From Candidatus Hydrogenedentota bacterium (GTDB taxonomy: Bacteria > Hydrogenedentota > Hydrogenedentia > Hydrogenedentales > JAGMZX01), in NCBI GenBank assembly GCA_029556545.1, contig JAKQEQ010000085.1, forward strand, positions 1 to 64,000: a stretch of DNA of 64,000 bases, written 5' to 3'. How positions within the stretch are numbered: the first letter of the stretch is position 1; each line of letters starts with the position of its first letter. Position numbers and translations under genes: made by a program. Below the pieces are notes generated by a model. That model made no database searches. It saw only the letters and a program-made list of their open reading frames with translations, and was not told the origin of the DNA. Below, piece by piece: positions 17,721 through 27,128 of this stretch.

Positions 17721-18366
17721 GAACGTCTCCGAAAAACCGCCGGCGTAAACGTTTTCTACTTATGCCCGCAACCGCATGGACACGCTGTGCGCCCCTCGCG
17801 CGAGACCTCGCGGCGGTGAATTCAATCGCCAATGCTGACATTCTACCGAATCGCTGCGCATGCAGCCAAGGCTTGGCCCGTCCGTCAGATAATCACGTCT
17901 ACGTAGCCGCATGCAACGTGGAAATATCAAGTGTGAAGCATGAGATTGCAGTGCTTACTTCTGCGCTCGCTCCACGCCGAGCGCCTTGGTGCCCATCAAT
18001 GGAGAGTTATGCCCGACAGAATAGAGCCATCAGGGCGTATCGGTCTGGCCGCCTTGTCCTGTCTCGCATCTGCATGCCCTCGCCCGTCGTGGGTACATAT
18101 GTGTACAGGTGTGGAATCACTGCTCCGTATGTAAAGTAAATCTCACATTTTCGGTGTGTTGGCACGTTGGAAGGGCGCTGCCAGAGCGCAATCGGGCCGT
18201 TTTATTTCAACATCTAGGGGTCAAAATTCGTGCTTGCATATATGTTGTGTTCGTGTTACCATGTTGCCAATATCTATGGTGTATGTAGCGGTTCTCGGCC
18301 ATATGTTGTGGTTATTGACACAATGCCGCGACATTGGTCGGAATATGGGAGGAAGGAGACGCTTAC
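17721..18366. other. Long leader / intergenic region before the radical-SAM-like operon
   Basis: About 645 bases between divergent genes, richer in A+T toward its right end. Seen here are a near-palindrome GTACATATGTGTAC at 18093-18106 and a 10-base direct repeat ATATGTTGTG at 18240-18249 and 18301-18310. The CRP-like inverted repeat at 18306-18323 is listed separately. No convincing small gene is visible. Confidence 0.5.
18306..18323 (+). promoter_or_regulatory. CRP-like inverted repeat overlapping a TTGACA -35 element
   Basis: TTGTGGTTATTGACACAA has perfect 5-base arms and the TGTG-N8-CACA geometry of CRP/FNR-family sites. It contains TTGACA (18315-18320), a consensus -35. The -10 candidates are poor: TCGGAA at 17 bases or GAATAT at 20. 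A bound regulator would compete with polymerase. The strong RBS GGAGGAAGGAG follows, then the ATG at 18367. Confidence 0.4.
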
Positions 18367-20055
18367 ATGACCCGCAGCCTGCTTGTCTACCTGCCCGGTT
18401 ATCCCTATGCGGCGGAAACCCTTACGCCGCAACACATGCTTGCCGCGATGGCGGGGGCGCTGATGGACGCCGGGCATGAGACGCAGATTCTCGATTTCGG
18501 CGTCGTGGAAGAACTGGGCACGTTGACTTCCGGCAGGCTGGCGAACGCTTTGCTGGGTGCGTCCGCGGCGGACCTGTGGGAGGAACGCGCGGGGGTATGC
18601 TCGCGCTGGACCGCGCGGCGGCGGCGCCGGACACTTACTCGGATGATTCGCGCGGCGGAGGCGCGCCAGTGGGCGACCACTGCGGCGGAACTCGGCACGC
18701 ATACGGGTCTGGACTTCATCGTGCTGCACGTGCCCCGGCGGGAGGACGTCGCGCCCGCGTTGGCGTTGGCGTCCATCGTGCGCGCGGCATCGCCCAGCAT
18801 CCGTATCCTTGCATCCGGGCGGCACGCGGAACGGTACGCCTCCTTCGTGATCGAGGCCGCGCCGGCCATTGACGCCTGTATCGTGGGCGACGTCGAGCCG
18901 GCGATCATCGCGGTGGCGGATCACGTCCGCGCCCCGGAAACGTGGTCCGGACTGCCGAACCTGGTGATTCGCGACGGGGCGCGCGCTTTCGCGACGCCAC
19001 GAGAGGAGGTCCTGCGCCTCGATGGGCTGCCGCGGCCATCGTACCGGCGCGAGGTGTATCCCGCGCTGTATCACGGCGGCAAATTCCGGCTGTTTCCCGT
19101 GCGTGAAAGCCGGGGGAGCGATCATCTCCCACACGCGACGCCGCGTCCGCCGTTCGAAGCGTTTCAGGCGCGGGTGCGGTCGCCGCGCAAGGTGTGCGAT
19201 GAGTTGCGTGGACTTGGGCGGGACTGCGGCGCGCGGGCGTTCCACTTCCTGGGCGATGCGACCCCGGCGGCCACGTTCGACGCGCTGTGCTATGAGATAC
19301 TCGCGGAGTGTCTGCACGTGTTCTATAGCCGTTCCGCGCATGTCCACGACACGGACCCGACGACCCTGTCCACGCTGCACGCCTCGGGGTGTCGCGCCGT
19401 TTCGTTTCGGATCGATACGGGCAGCCAACGGTTACTCGAGGACTATTACGGTCATGAATTCGGCGTGACTCAGATCGAGACGGTGCTGAGCGCTTGCCGC
19501 GAGGCGAACCTTTTCACCGTGGCGGCGTTTACGTATCCGTGTCCCGAGGACGATTACCACGCGCGGGCGGAGACGCTGCGGCTGGTGCGGCGGGCGCGGC
19601 CGCACGCGGTGCGGCTGGGACTGCCCGAGGTGCTGCCCGACTCGGATTGGTGGGACTTCGCCCGCGAGTTCGGGTTCAAGATCGACGCGCGCGCCGTCGC
19701 GCGTTTGGCGACCACGGCGCCCGATCCGTTCGCGACGCCCGGCGCGGACCTCGCCTACGCAATGAAAGGGCGGTCCGCCGCGGCCGTTGGCCAAGAACAC
19801 ACCGGACTTCTCGATGATTTCCGTTTTGAGGGCTTCGCGACGGCGGTGTCGGTCCATGAGGCGCTGCTTGCGCGAGTGTGCGGGCGGCACGACGCCGAGG
19901 CGGAGTACGCCGAACGCCTGCGCGAACTTCTGTTCCTGGGCGACGCGGAGGAGCTTGCGGCGGCGGTGCGCGCGTTCAACGATCGGGCGGTGGCGCCCGC
20001 GAACACGATTCCGTTCGTGCCGTATGCCACGGTGCGCGCCGCCGTGGGGAACTGA
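18367..20055 (+). CDS. B12-binding/radical-SAM-like protein lacking the Fe-S cysteines
   Basis: A protein of about 562 residues arranged like a cobalamin-binding radical SAM enzyme. The N-terminal Rossmann-like half has LLVYLPGYPYAAETLTPQ, a short alpha-helical region, FIVLHVPRREDVAPALALASIV, ILASGRHAE and ACIVGDVEPAI. It is followed by LPNLVIRDG and LDGLPRPSY. The barrel part has ESRGSDHLPHATPRPP where relatives have SRGCPxxCxxC, so all three cluster cysteines are replaced (Ser, Pro, Thr). Downstream barrel features survive: RSPRKVCDEL, FHFLGD, GCRAVSFRIDTGSQRLL. It therefore probably cannot bind a 4Fe-4S cluster in the usual way. GGAGGAAGGAG supports the start. It ends 3 bases before the ketosynthase gene. 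Confidence 0.75.
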   Translation: MTRSLLVYLPGYPYAAETLTPQHMLAAMAGALMDAGHETQILDFGVVEELGTLTSGRLANALLGASAADLWEERAGVCSRWTARRRRRTLTRMIRAAEARQWATTAAELGTHTGLDFIVLHVPRREDVAPALALASIVRAASPSIRILASGRHAERYASFVIEAAPAIDACIVGDVEPAIIAVADHVRAPETWSGLPNLVIRDGARAFATPREEVLRLDGLPRPSYRREVYPALYHGGKFRLFPVRESRGSDHLPHATPRPPFEAFQARVRSPRKVCDELRGLGRDCGARAFHFLGDATPAATFDALCYEILAECLHVFYSRSAHVHDTDPTTLSTLHASGCRAVSFRIDTGSQRLLEDYYGHEFGVTQIETVLSACREANLFTVAAFTYPCPEDDYHARAETLRLVRRARPHAVRLGLPEVLPDSDWWDFAREFGFKIDARAVARLATTAPDPFATPGADLAYAMKGRSAAAVGQEHTGLLDDFRFEGFATAVSVHEALLARVCGRHDAEAEYAERLRELLFLGDAEELAAAVRAFNDRAVAPANTIPFVPYATVRAAVGN

Positions 20056-20058
20056 GCC

Positions 20059-21303
20059 ATGACGCCGGTCCCGGTGGTGATAACGGGGCTGGGCGTGTTA
20101 GCCTGCAACGGGATCGGGCGACGCGCCTTCTGGGACGCCCTGGCCGCCGGCAAATCGGGGATACGGCCCCTGAGCCGTTTCGATGCTTCGGAGTTTCCGT
20201 GCCGGATTGCGGGGGAACTCTGGGACTTCCGCCCCGAGGATTTCATGAGCAAGCGGGTGGTGCAGCACTGGCATCGCCACGTGCATCAAGCCGTGGCCAG
20301 CGCGCGGCTCGCGGTCGAGGACGCGGGGCTGGCGGCGGCCGCGTATCCCGATGATCGCGTCGCGGTGGCTGTAGGCACGAGCATAGGATCGCCCAATGAG
20401 GCGTATCAGGAACAAGTCGAGGCGCTTCAGTCGGGCGGCTTCCGGAAGGTGAGCAAGTTCGCGTCATCCGCCTTTTCCGGGCACTCGGCCACGGCCCATG
20501 TATCGGTCGATTTTGGATTGCGCGGCCCGGCGATTACTATTGCAAGCGGTTGCGCCACCGGCCTGGACGCGCTGGCCTGGGGCGTAAATCAGATACGGCT
20601 GGGCAACGCCGACGCGGCCGTCGTCGGCGCGACCGAGTCGCCGTTGTTCCCGATGTCCTTCGCGACGCAATGTTCGCTGGGTATTCTCTCGCGGCGTAAC
20701 GACGAACCCGAGAAGGCGATGCGCCCCTTCGACCGGGGCCGGGACGGCATTGTGCTGAGCGAGGGCGCATGCACCGTGGTGCTCGAACGGCTGGACCACG
20801 CGCGATCGCGCGGCGCGCGCATTCTCGCCGAAGCGGCGGGCAACGGGTCCGCGGCGGAAGCGCGTAATCCGCTGTTGCTCGAACAGGACGGCAAGGCGCT
20901 GTCGCGCGCGGCGCGCATCGCGATGCGCGAGGCGGGAGTCGCCCCCGGGGATATCGACCACATCCAGTGTCATGGCGTATCCATCGAGATGTATGATCGG
21001 TGCGAGACGAACGCGTACAAGGAGATTCTCGGCGACCGCGCGTACCGGGTCCCGATCTCGGCGGCGAAATCGATGGTGGGACAGGCGTATGCCGTGGGCG
21101 GGTTGTTTGGCGTGGCTGGCGCGCTGCTGGCGCTTGTCGAGGATATCGTGCCGCCGACGCGCAATCTGGACGACCCGGACCCGCGGTGCGACCTGGATTA
21201 CGTGCCTCACCAGGCGCGGCTGAACGACGTGCGCACGGCGCTGGTGGCGGCCATCAGCTTCGGCGGCACGCACAGCGCGGCCGTATTACGGCGATGTAAC
21301 TGA
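20059..21303 (+). CDS. Beta-ketoacyl-ACP synthase (KAS I/II-like) with Cys-His-Gln active site
   Basis: A 414-residue thiolase-fold ketosynthase. Family blocks are PVVITGLGVLACNG at the start, ITIASGCATGLDAL with the nucleophile Cys165, and RPFDRGRDGIVLSEGA. IDHIQCHGVSIEMYDRCET gives the first catalytic His (His305). SAAKSMVGQAYAVGG keeps the Lys (Lys337) but has Gln342 where KAS I/II enzymes have the second His. The closing loop is FGGTHSAA instead of GFGGTNA. FabF-like enzymes need the second His for malonyl-ACP decarboxylation, so chemistry or substrate may differ. No acyl carrier protein gene is nearby. The stop overlaps the next gene by one base. Confidence 0.8.
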   Translation: MTPVPVVITGLGVLACNGIGRRAFWDALAAGKSGIRPLSRFDASEFPCRIAGELWDFRPEDFMSKRVVQHWHRHVHQAVASARLAVEDAGLAAAAYPDDRVAVAVGTSIGSPNEAYQEQVEALQSGGFRKVSKFASSAFSGHSATAHVSVDFGLRGPAITIASGCATGLDALAWGVNQIRLGNADAAVVGATESPLFPMSFATQCSLGILSRRNDEPEKAMRPFDRGRDGIVLSEGACTVVLERLDHARSRGARILAEAAGNGSAAEARNPLLLEQDGKALSRAARIAMREAGVAPGDIDHIQCHGVSIEMYDRCETNAYKEILGDRAYRVPISAAKSMVGQAYAVGGLFGVAGALLALVEDIVPPTRNLDDPDPRCDLDYVPHQARLNDVRTALVAAISFGGTHSAAVLRRCN

Positions 21304-23822
21304 TGTTTCCACTGGACCAGACGGCATCGGCGAGCGTGCTGCTGGGTCTCTCGGCGGTATCGAGCTTGGCCCTCGGCGGGGTGGTGCTGTATCGCAACCC
21401 GGCCAAGCTCGCCCACCGCGTATTCGCCCTCCTGACCGTAAACATCGCGCTGTGGGCGCTGGGCGTGCTCACCATCATCCATTCGCATACGCCGGAAACG
21501 GCCCGGTTTCTTATTCAGGTCACGTTTATCGTCGCGGGATTCCTGCCGGCCACCTTCTATCACTTCTGCGGGTGTTTCCCGAACAATCGCTTCTACGGTT
21601 CCCGGATCGCGCTCGTGGTGCTTTACGCCGGCGCGGCGCTCATGGCCATTATTTCGCAGACGCCGTCGTACATCCGCGATCTGCTCGTGTTTCCAGACCA
21701 GCCGCCGCGCGTCACCTACGGTCCGGCGTTTAACGCCTATGGACTGCTGGTACTGGCTTCGATGGTCGTTTCTTTCGGTAACCTGCTTGTGAAACACCGC
21801 ACGGCGGCGGGGGTGCAACGCCGCCAGCTCCAACATGTTTTCCTCGGCATTTTCGCCTCGACCGTACTGGCCACCTTGACGAACGTCCTCGCGCCCGTCA
21901 TGAACATCGGGTCGCTCGAATTGTACGGGCCGTGTTTTATGGTGCTCCTGATGGCCGTGCTCGCGTACAGCATGGTCCGCTATCAGTTGCTCGACATCTG
22001 GGTCATCGTCTCGCGCAGCACCATCTATGCGGTGCTCACCGCCACCGTGGTCGCCATCTTCCTGGGCTCCGTGGCCATCGTCCATTGGCTGGTCAGCGCC
22101 ACGGGCCACGCACGCGACGTGCTGACCACGGCGCTGGCCGCGATGCTCATCGCACTTGTGATTCAGCCGTTGAAGGAGCGGCTGCAACTGGTGCTGGACC
22201 GTCTCATCCTGAAGCGGCGCTATGACGCCCGGTTGATGACCGAGCGGATCAGCCGCGAAGCGGCGCAATTCATGCATCTTCACGCCTTGCTCGAGCGGGT
22301 CTGCCAGGATATCCTCCATACCCTCGGCGTGGGACTGAGCAGGGTGTTGTTGGTGTGCGAGAAACAGCGCGACACCCTGATCACCGAGTACTCGACGCGC
22401 CCGGAGGAAATCGGCAGGGAAACCATCGACCTCGATATCCTGCTCGAATATGTGGCGAAGCACCCGGAGCCGATCGCGCTCGAGGAACTGCTGCACAGCC
22501 GCCCCACCGAGGAGCGCATACGCGTAGCGGAGCAATTGGCGGAACTGGACGCCTTTCTGTGCGTGCCGCTCAAGACGAAGTCAGGAATTGTCGGACTGCT
22601 GCTTCTGGGCGAGAAAACATCCCGCGACATCTACACCGCCGAGGACGTCACGATGTTCTCGACACTGGCCGGGCCGCTGGGCGCGGCAATCGAGAACGCG
22701 CGACTCTATCGCAAGATCGAAGAGGTGAACCTGCACCTCGAGCGCATCATGGACAACATGCGCGGCGGCGTGATCGCCGTGGACGTCAACGGCGTGATCA
22801 CGACGGTAAACCAGGGCGCGCGCGACATCCTGGGCAAGATCAACGTCGGAGACCGCATGGACGGCCTGCGACCGCCCCTGGCGGACCTGCTGCGACGCAC
22901 CCTCGCCGAGCAACGCTCGATCAGCGACTTCGAGACCGTCATCGCTGGTCCGGACGGTGAGCGCATCCCCGTGCTGCTATCCGCGTCGTTACTGGCCCGC
23001 AGCGAGTGGGAAAGCCTCGGTGCGATGGCGTTGCTCTTCAATCTGACGCAGATCAAGCGGCTCGAGGCGAATGTGCAGCGCGCGGACCGTCTTTCGTCGC
23101 TGGGCACGGTGGCGGCGGGCATGGCGCATGAGATCAAGAACCCGCTCGTATCGATTCGGACCTTTACCCAACTGCTGCCGACCCGGTATCAGGACCCGGA
23201 GTTCCGGGCGAGTTTCTCGGAGATCGTGCTTCAGGAGGTGGACCGGATCAACACGATCGTCTCGCGGCTGCTCGACTTTGCCCGCCCGAGACCGGTCCAG
23301 TTCGCGCCGCAGAACCTGCACCGCATTCTTAGCGACACGCTGGCGCTCATCGAAAGCCAGACCCGCAAGTCCAACATCAAAGTCAACGCGGTCTTTCCGG
23401 AAAAGGATCGCGAGGTCAGCGGCGATGAGCAGCAGTTGCACCAGGTGTTTCTGAACCTCCTGCTCAATGCGATCGAAGCGCTCCAAGAAAGCCGCGAGCG
23501 CCAGATCACCGTCACCATGCGGTATGATCGGGCGCATCTGCGGCGCAAAGACGCGCCCCCGCTCTTTGACGCGGAATGTGTTAAGGTGTCGATTGCGGAT
23601 ACGGGATGCGGTATCCCGCAGGACGCGCTGGACCAGGTGTTTACTCCGTTTTTCACGACTAAGGCCAACGGCAGCGGGCTCGGATTGTCCGTCGTGCAGG
23701 GCATCGTCACGAGTCATGGCGGCGTGATTGATGTGTCGAGCATTCCGGGCATGGGCACGCTGTTCACCGTCACTTTCCCGCTCATGACCGCCGGACGACC
23801 GGCCCAGAGGCAGACACAATGA
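21303..23822 (+). CDS. Membrane sensor histidine kinase (multi-TM, GAF, PAS, HisKA, HATPase)
   Basis: An 839-residue kinase. Residues about 1-290 hold eight or so hydrophobic helices of the 7TM histidine-kinase N-terminal type. A GAF domain occupies about 320-470 and a PAS-like domain about 480-590. The dimerisation helix carries the phospho-acceptor His609 in AHEIKNPL. The ATPase domain has the N-box LLLNAIEAL, then ADTGCGIP and GSGLGLSV. The start codon overlaps the ketosynthase stop (TGATG). With the following two genes it forms a two-component system, presumably sensing a membrane or lipid cue. Confidence 0.88.
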   Translation: MFPLDQTASASVLLGLSAVSSLALGGVVLYRNPAKLAHRVFALLTVNIALWALGVLTIIHSHTPETARFLIQVTFIVAGFLPATFYHFCGCFPNNRFYGSRIALVVLYAGAALMAIISQTPSYIRDLLVFPDQPPRVTYGPAFNAYGLLVLASMVVSFGNLLVKHRTAAGVQRRQLQHVFLGIFASTVLATLTNVLAPVMNIGSLELYGPCFMVLLMAVLAYSMVRYQLLDIWVIVSRSTIYAVLTATVVAIFLGSVAIVHWLVSATGHARDVLTTALAAMLIALVIQPLKERLQLVLDRLILKRRYDARLMTERISREAAQFMHLHALLERVCQDILHTLGVGLSRVLLVCEKQRDTLITEYSTRPEEIGRETIDLDILLEYVAKHPEPIALEELLHSRPTEERIRVAEQLAELDAFLCVPLKTKSGIVGLLLLGEKTSRDIYTAEDVTMFSTLAGPLGAAIENARLYRKIEEVNLHLERIMDNMRGGVIAVDVNGVITTVNQGARDILGKINVGDRMDGLRPPLADLLRRTLAEQRSISDFETVIAGPDGERIPVLLSASLLARSEWESLGAMALLFNLTQIKRLEANVQRADRLSSLGTVAAGMAHEIKNPLVSIRTFTQLLPTRYQDPEFRASFSEIVLQEVDRINTIVSRLLDFARPRPVQFAPQNLHRILSDTLALIESQTRKSNIKVNAVFPEKDREVSGDEQQLHQVFLNLLLNAIEALQESRERQITVTMRYDRAHLRRKDAPPLFDAECVKVSIADTGCGIPQDALDQVFTPFFTTKANGSGLGLSVVQGIVTSHGGVIDVSSIPGMGTLFTVTFPLMTAGRPAQRQTQ

Positions 23823-25768
23823 GGGTAATTCTCGTCATAGCCCAGGACCGGGCCGTGCGCGAGTCCATACGCGCCGCCTGGCCCGAGGGGGACCTGCTGC
23901 TCTTCGAGGACCGCATCGATGCGGCCGGACGCCGCCTGGTGTCGCTGCAAGCCGACGCCATCGTGCTCGACGACGCGCCGGGTCTCGGCATGGAAGCCCT
24001 TGCGCCCATCAAGGCGCTCGCGCCCGGCACGCCCGTCATCGTGATTGCATCACGCGGCGACCTGGTCACGCAGGCCGCGTTTACCCGCGGCGGCGCGGAC
24101 GCCAGCGTGGCGAAGCCGTTCTCCTGCGAGACGCTGCGCGCGGAAGTAGACCGGCTGACGATGCCCGTACCGACGCAGGACGTCGCGCCCGCGCCCGCGG
24201 CGCCCGGCGGAACCGGGGGCGGCCTGCTGCTTCAACAACACCAGATGGCCTTACGTTGGCTGAGCCGGGCTTCGAGTCACAGCGAGGACCCTTGCCGCCT
24301 CAGCCAAGCGCTTATCGAGGCGACGGTGGATATCTTCGGCGCGGCGCGCAGCGCGGTTCTCCTGGAGGAGGAAGGCCTGGTGCGCGTGGCTGCCAGTCAG
24401 GGGTTGCCCGAGAACGTGGCGCAGCCGCTTCGGTTGAGTTTCTCGACAGGACTCATGCGGTGGTTTGACGCACACGCGTGTCTTATAGACCGCCGCGCCG
24501 TCGAGGATCCGAGCGCGCAGGCGGACCCGCACGCGGCGGCCGCGGCGAAGGAGATGCGCCTGCTCCACGCGGTGCTCGGGGCGCCGCTGCTTCGCGTGGG
24601 CCAGGTGTTCGGCGCCGTGTTGCTGGGTGAGCGCGTGGCGGGCGGGGCCTATACCCTCGAGGAACGGGAAATCCTGGCCCTCGTGTGCCGCTGTGTCTCG
24701 CTCGCCTTCGAACGCGCCCACGTCCACGCGGAAACGGCGCGGGGCCAGGCGCGGCTGGACCGCATACTGGCCCACATCAACGCCGGCGTGGTTACGGTGG
24801 GCTCGAACAAGATCATTGTGATGATGAACCGGAGCGCCGAGCAGTTGCTTAACGTGCGCGCTATCGACATGGTCGGGCGTAGCGTGCAGCGGCTGGGCTC
24901 CGCGTTCGCCGACCTTGCCCTGCGCACGCTGGCCGACGGCGCGCCGCGCCTGCGTCAGGAATTTCATGACCCCGCGATCAACGCGACACTCGGCCTTAGC
25001 GCGACGCCGCTGGGCGACGAGGGTGTCGTTATCGTATTTGCCCGTCTTCCGGCGCGGGACGGGAACCGGGAGGATCTCGCGCTCAGCCCGGTGTGGGGGT
25101 ATCTGGCCTCGCGCGTCGCGCAGGAAATCAAGAATCCGATGGTAGCCATTAGTACCTATGCGCAGTTGCTCCCCAAGAAATATGACGCACCGGACTTCCG
25201 TGACTCCTTCTCGGAGGTTGTCCAGAAGGAAGTTGCCCGCATCAACGCGGTGGTCGAGACGCTGTATGCGTTCGCGGAAACGCCGCGCCTCGCGCTCGAA
25301 GCCGCCGACGTGGACGAGGCCGTGCGCGCCGTGCTCGATTCCATGCGCGATGAGATGCGCGAGCACGCGATCACGGTGGACGCCGAGTTCCAGGCGGGCG
25401 GCGCGCTGGCGGAGATTGATCGGAGCCGCTTCGCGACGGCGCTGGCGCACGTCGTGCGCAACGCCATCGACGCCATGGCGCACGGCGGCACACTTTCGGT
25501 GCGCACGAGCCGCGAGAACGGGTGCGTCGAAGTGCGCGTCACGGACACCGGCCCCGGTATCCCGGAAGAGGATGCGGCCAACATCTTCCTGCCGTTCTTC
25601 AGCACGCGCGAGAGGGGTATGGGACTGGGGCTCGCCATCGCGGGACGCATCCTGAAACAACACCAAGGCGAACTGAGGCTGCTGCACAGCGAGCACGGCG
25701 GGAGCTGCTTCGCCCTCGAACTCCCGGCGTCGGAAAAGACTCATGCAAACCATACTCGCGGTGGATGA
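23819..25768 (+). CDS. Receiver-GAF-PAS protein with histidine-less kinase core
   Basis: A soluble 649-residue protein. Residues 1-115 are receiver-like, with Asp51-Asp52, Ser78 and Lys99 conserved, and a Pro/Ala linker follows. A GAF domain covers about 160-300 and a PAS-like domain about 310-415. The dimerisation helix reads SRVAQEIKNPMVAISTYAQLL: the position of the phospho-acceptor His is Gln435 (codon CAG at 25121-25123). The ATPase lobe appears intact, with VVRNAIDAM, DTGPGIP and GMGLGLA. It may therefore act as an ATP-binding regulator of the neighbouring kinase, not as an autokinase. It overlaps the genes on both sides. Confidence 0.85.
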   Translation: MRVILVIAQDRAVRESIRAAWPEGDLLLFEDRIDAAGRRLVSLQADAIVLDDAPGLGMEALAPIKALAPGTPVIVIASRGDLVTQAAFTRGGADASVAKPFSCETLRAEVDRLTMPVPTQDVAPAPAAPGGTGGGLLLQQHQMALRWLSRASSHSEDPCRLSQALIEATVDIFGAARSAVLLEEEGLVRVAASQGLPENVAQPLRLSFSTGLMRWFDAHACLIDRRAVEDPSAQADPHAAAAAKEMRLLHAVLGAPLLRVGQVFGAVLLGERVAGGAYTLEEREILALVCRCVSLAFERAHVHAETARGQARLDRILAHINAGVVTVGSNKIIVMMNRSAEQLLNVRAIDMVGRSVQRLGSAFADLALRTLADGAPRLRQEFHDPAINATLGLSATPLGDEGVVIVFARLPARDGNREDLALSPVWGYLASRVAQEIKNPMVAISTYAQLLPKKYDAPDFRDSFSEVVQKEVARINAVVETLYAFAETPRLALEAADVDEAVRAVLDSMRDEMREHAITVDAEFQAGGALAEIDRSRFATALAHVVRNAIDAMAHGGTLSVRTSRENGCVEVRVTDTGPGIPEEDAANIFLPFFSTRERGMGLGLAIAGRILKQHQGELRLLHSEHGGSCFALELPASEKTHANHTRGG

Positions 25769-27128
25769 CGAATTCAGCGTCCGCAAGTCCTACGAACTGG
25801 TTCTCGGCGATGCCTACCGGCTCCTGCTGGCGGAAGACGTCGCGAAAGCGTTCGCCGTGCTTGAACAACAGCACGTCGATCTCATCCTGCTCGACCTGAT
25901 CCTGCCCGGCATGACGGGGCTCGAATTTCTTGCTCAACTGCAGGAACGGGGCGAATTGACGCCGGTCATCGTGGTAACCGGTTCGAACACCGTGCAGACG
26001 GCGGTCGAAGTGATGAAGCGCGGCGCGCGCGATTTTGTCGTCAAGCCGTTTGACGTGGAGGATTTGCTCCGGCTGGTCGATCGTGTGCTGCGCGAGCGGC
26101 GTGAGCAACTGGAGCTTTATGCGCTCCGGGAGCGCGACGCCGCGGGCTTCGAGCAGATCATCGGCGACGCGCCCGCCCTGCGCGAGGCGTTGGCCAAGGC
26201 GCGTCAGGCCATGCAGGTGGACTCCACGGTGTTGATCACCGGAGAGAGCGGCACGGGCAAGGACCTGCTCGCGCGCGCCATTCATTGCGGCGGCAGGCGC
26301 GCCGCGGGCCCCTTTGTGCCCATATCCTGCTGCGCGATCCCCGAGCAACTGGTCGAGAGTGAACTGTTCGGCCACATGAAGGGCGCGTTCACCGGCGCGA
26401 CCGAAACGCGCGTCGGCAAACTCGAAGTGGCGGACGGCGGCACCTTGTTCCTCGATGAGATCGGCGAAATGCCGCTCGACGCCCAAGCCAAGCTGCTGCG
26501 CGTGCTCCAGGACGGCGCCTTCTATCCGGTCGGCGCGACCAAGACGATCCACGTGGACTTGCGCGTTGTCTGCGCCACCAATCGCGACCTGTGGCGGACC
26601 GTGCGCGAGGGCGGGTTCCGGGAAGACCTTTTCTATCGCGTGAACGTGCTGCCCATCGAGATGCCGCCGCTGCGCAAGCGGCGCGAGGACATCCCCCGGC
26701 TTGTCGCGCATTTCGTCGCGAAGCACGCGCCTCACGTGAACGCGCGTTGCGAGAGCGTGGCGCCGAAGGCGCTGGCGCATCTGGCGGCGTACGGGTGGCC
26801 GGGGAACGTGCGCGAGCTGGAGAACACGATCGAGCGTCTGCTCGTGATGCACAGCGCCGAACCGGTATTGCAGGCCGAGCATCTCGAGGGCATATTGCCG
26901 GGCACCGGCCGCGAGGCCGCGCGCGGGGTTGATGAATTCGAGGGGCTCCCGCTCACGGAGGCGACTGACCGCCTCGAGCGACATTTGATACTGCGCGCGC
27001 TGGATCGAGCGGATTACGTGCAGTCGCAGGCCGCCGAACTCTTGGGCACGACGCGCCGCATTCTCAAGTATAAGATGGATCATTTGGGCATAACGCCTCC
27101 CGGCGAACCGGACGACGAAGCCGGGTAA
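25743..27128 (+). CDS. NtrC-family sigma-54-dependent response regulator
   Basis: A 461-residue regulator with three domains. The receiver (1-120) has Asp8-Asp9, phospho-acceptor Asp51 and Lys101. The AAA+ domain (about 137-370) has Walker A GESGTGKD at 167-174, the sigma-54 contact loop GAFTGA at 214-219, and Walker [13 protein letters not shown]. The Fis-type HTH lies at the C-terminus: [23 protein letters not shown]. It would activate sigma-54 promoters when phosphorylated, most likely by the kinase at 21303. It starts 26 bases inside the preceding gene. No -24/-12 promoter was found in the local upstream regions. Confidence 0.92.
   Translation: MQTILAVDDEFSVRKSYELVLGDAYRLLLAEDVAKAFAVLEQQHVDLILLDLILPGMTGLEFLAQLQERGELTPVIVVTGSNTVQTAVEVMKRGARDFVVKPFDVEDLLRLVDRVLRERREQLELYALRERDAAGFEQIIGDAPALREALAKARQAMQVDSTVLITGESGTGKDLLARAIHCGGRRAAGPFVPISCCAIPEQLVESELFGHMKGAFTGATETRVGKLEVADGGTLFLDEIGEMPLDAQAKLLRVLQDGAFYPVGATKTIHVDLRVVCATNRDLWRTVREGGFREDLFYRVNVLPIEMPPLRKRREDIPRLVAHFVAKHAPHVNARCESVAPKALAHLAAYGWPGNVRELENTIERLLVMHSAEPVLQAEHLEGILPGTGREAARGVDEFEGLPLTEATDRLERHLILRALDRADYVQSQAAELLGTTRRILKYKMDHLGITPPGEPDDEAG

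Noticed and set aside
18155..18185. Possible sigma-54 (-24/-12) promoter TTGGCACG upstream of the degenerate-enzyme operon
   Set aside because: The GG and GC dinucleotides are not 10 bases apart, so it does not fit the consensus.
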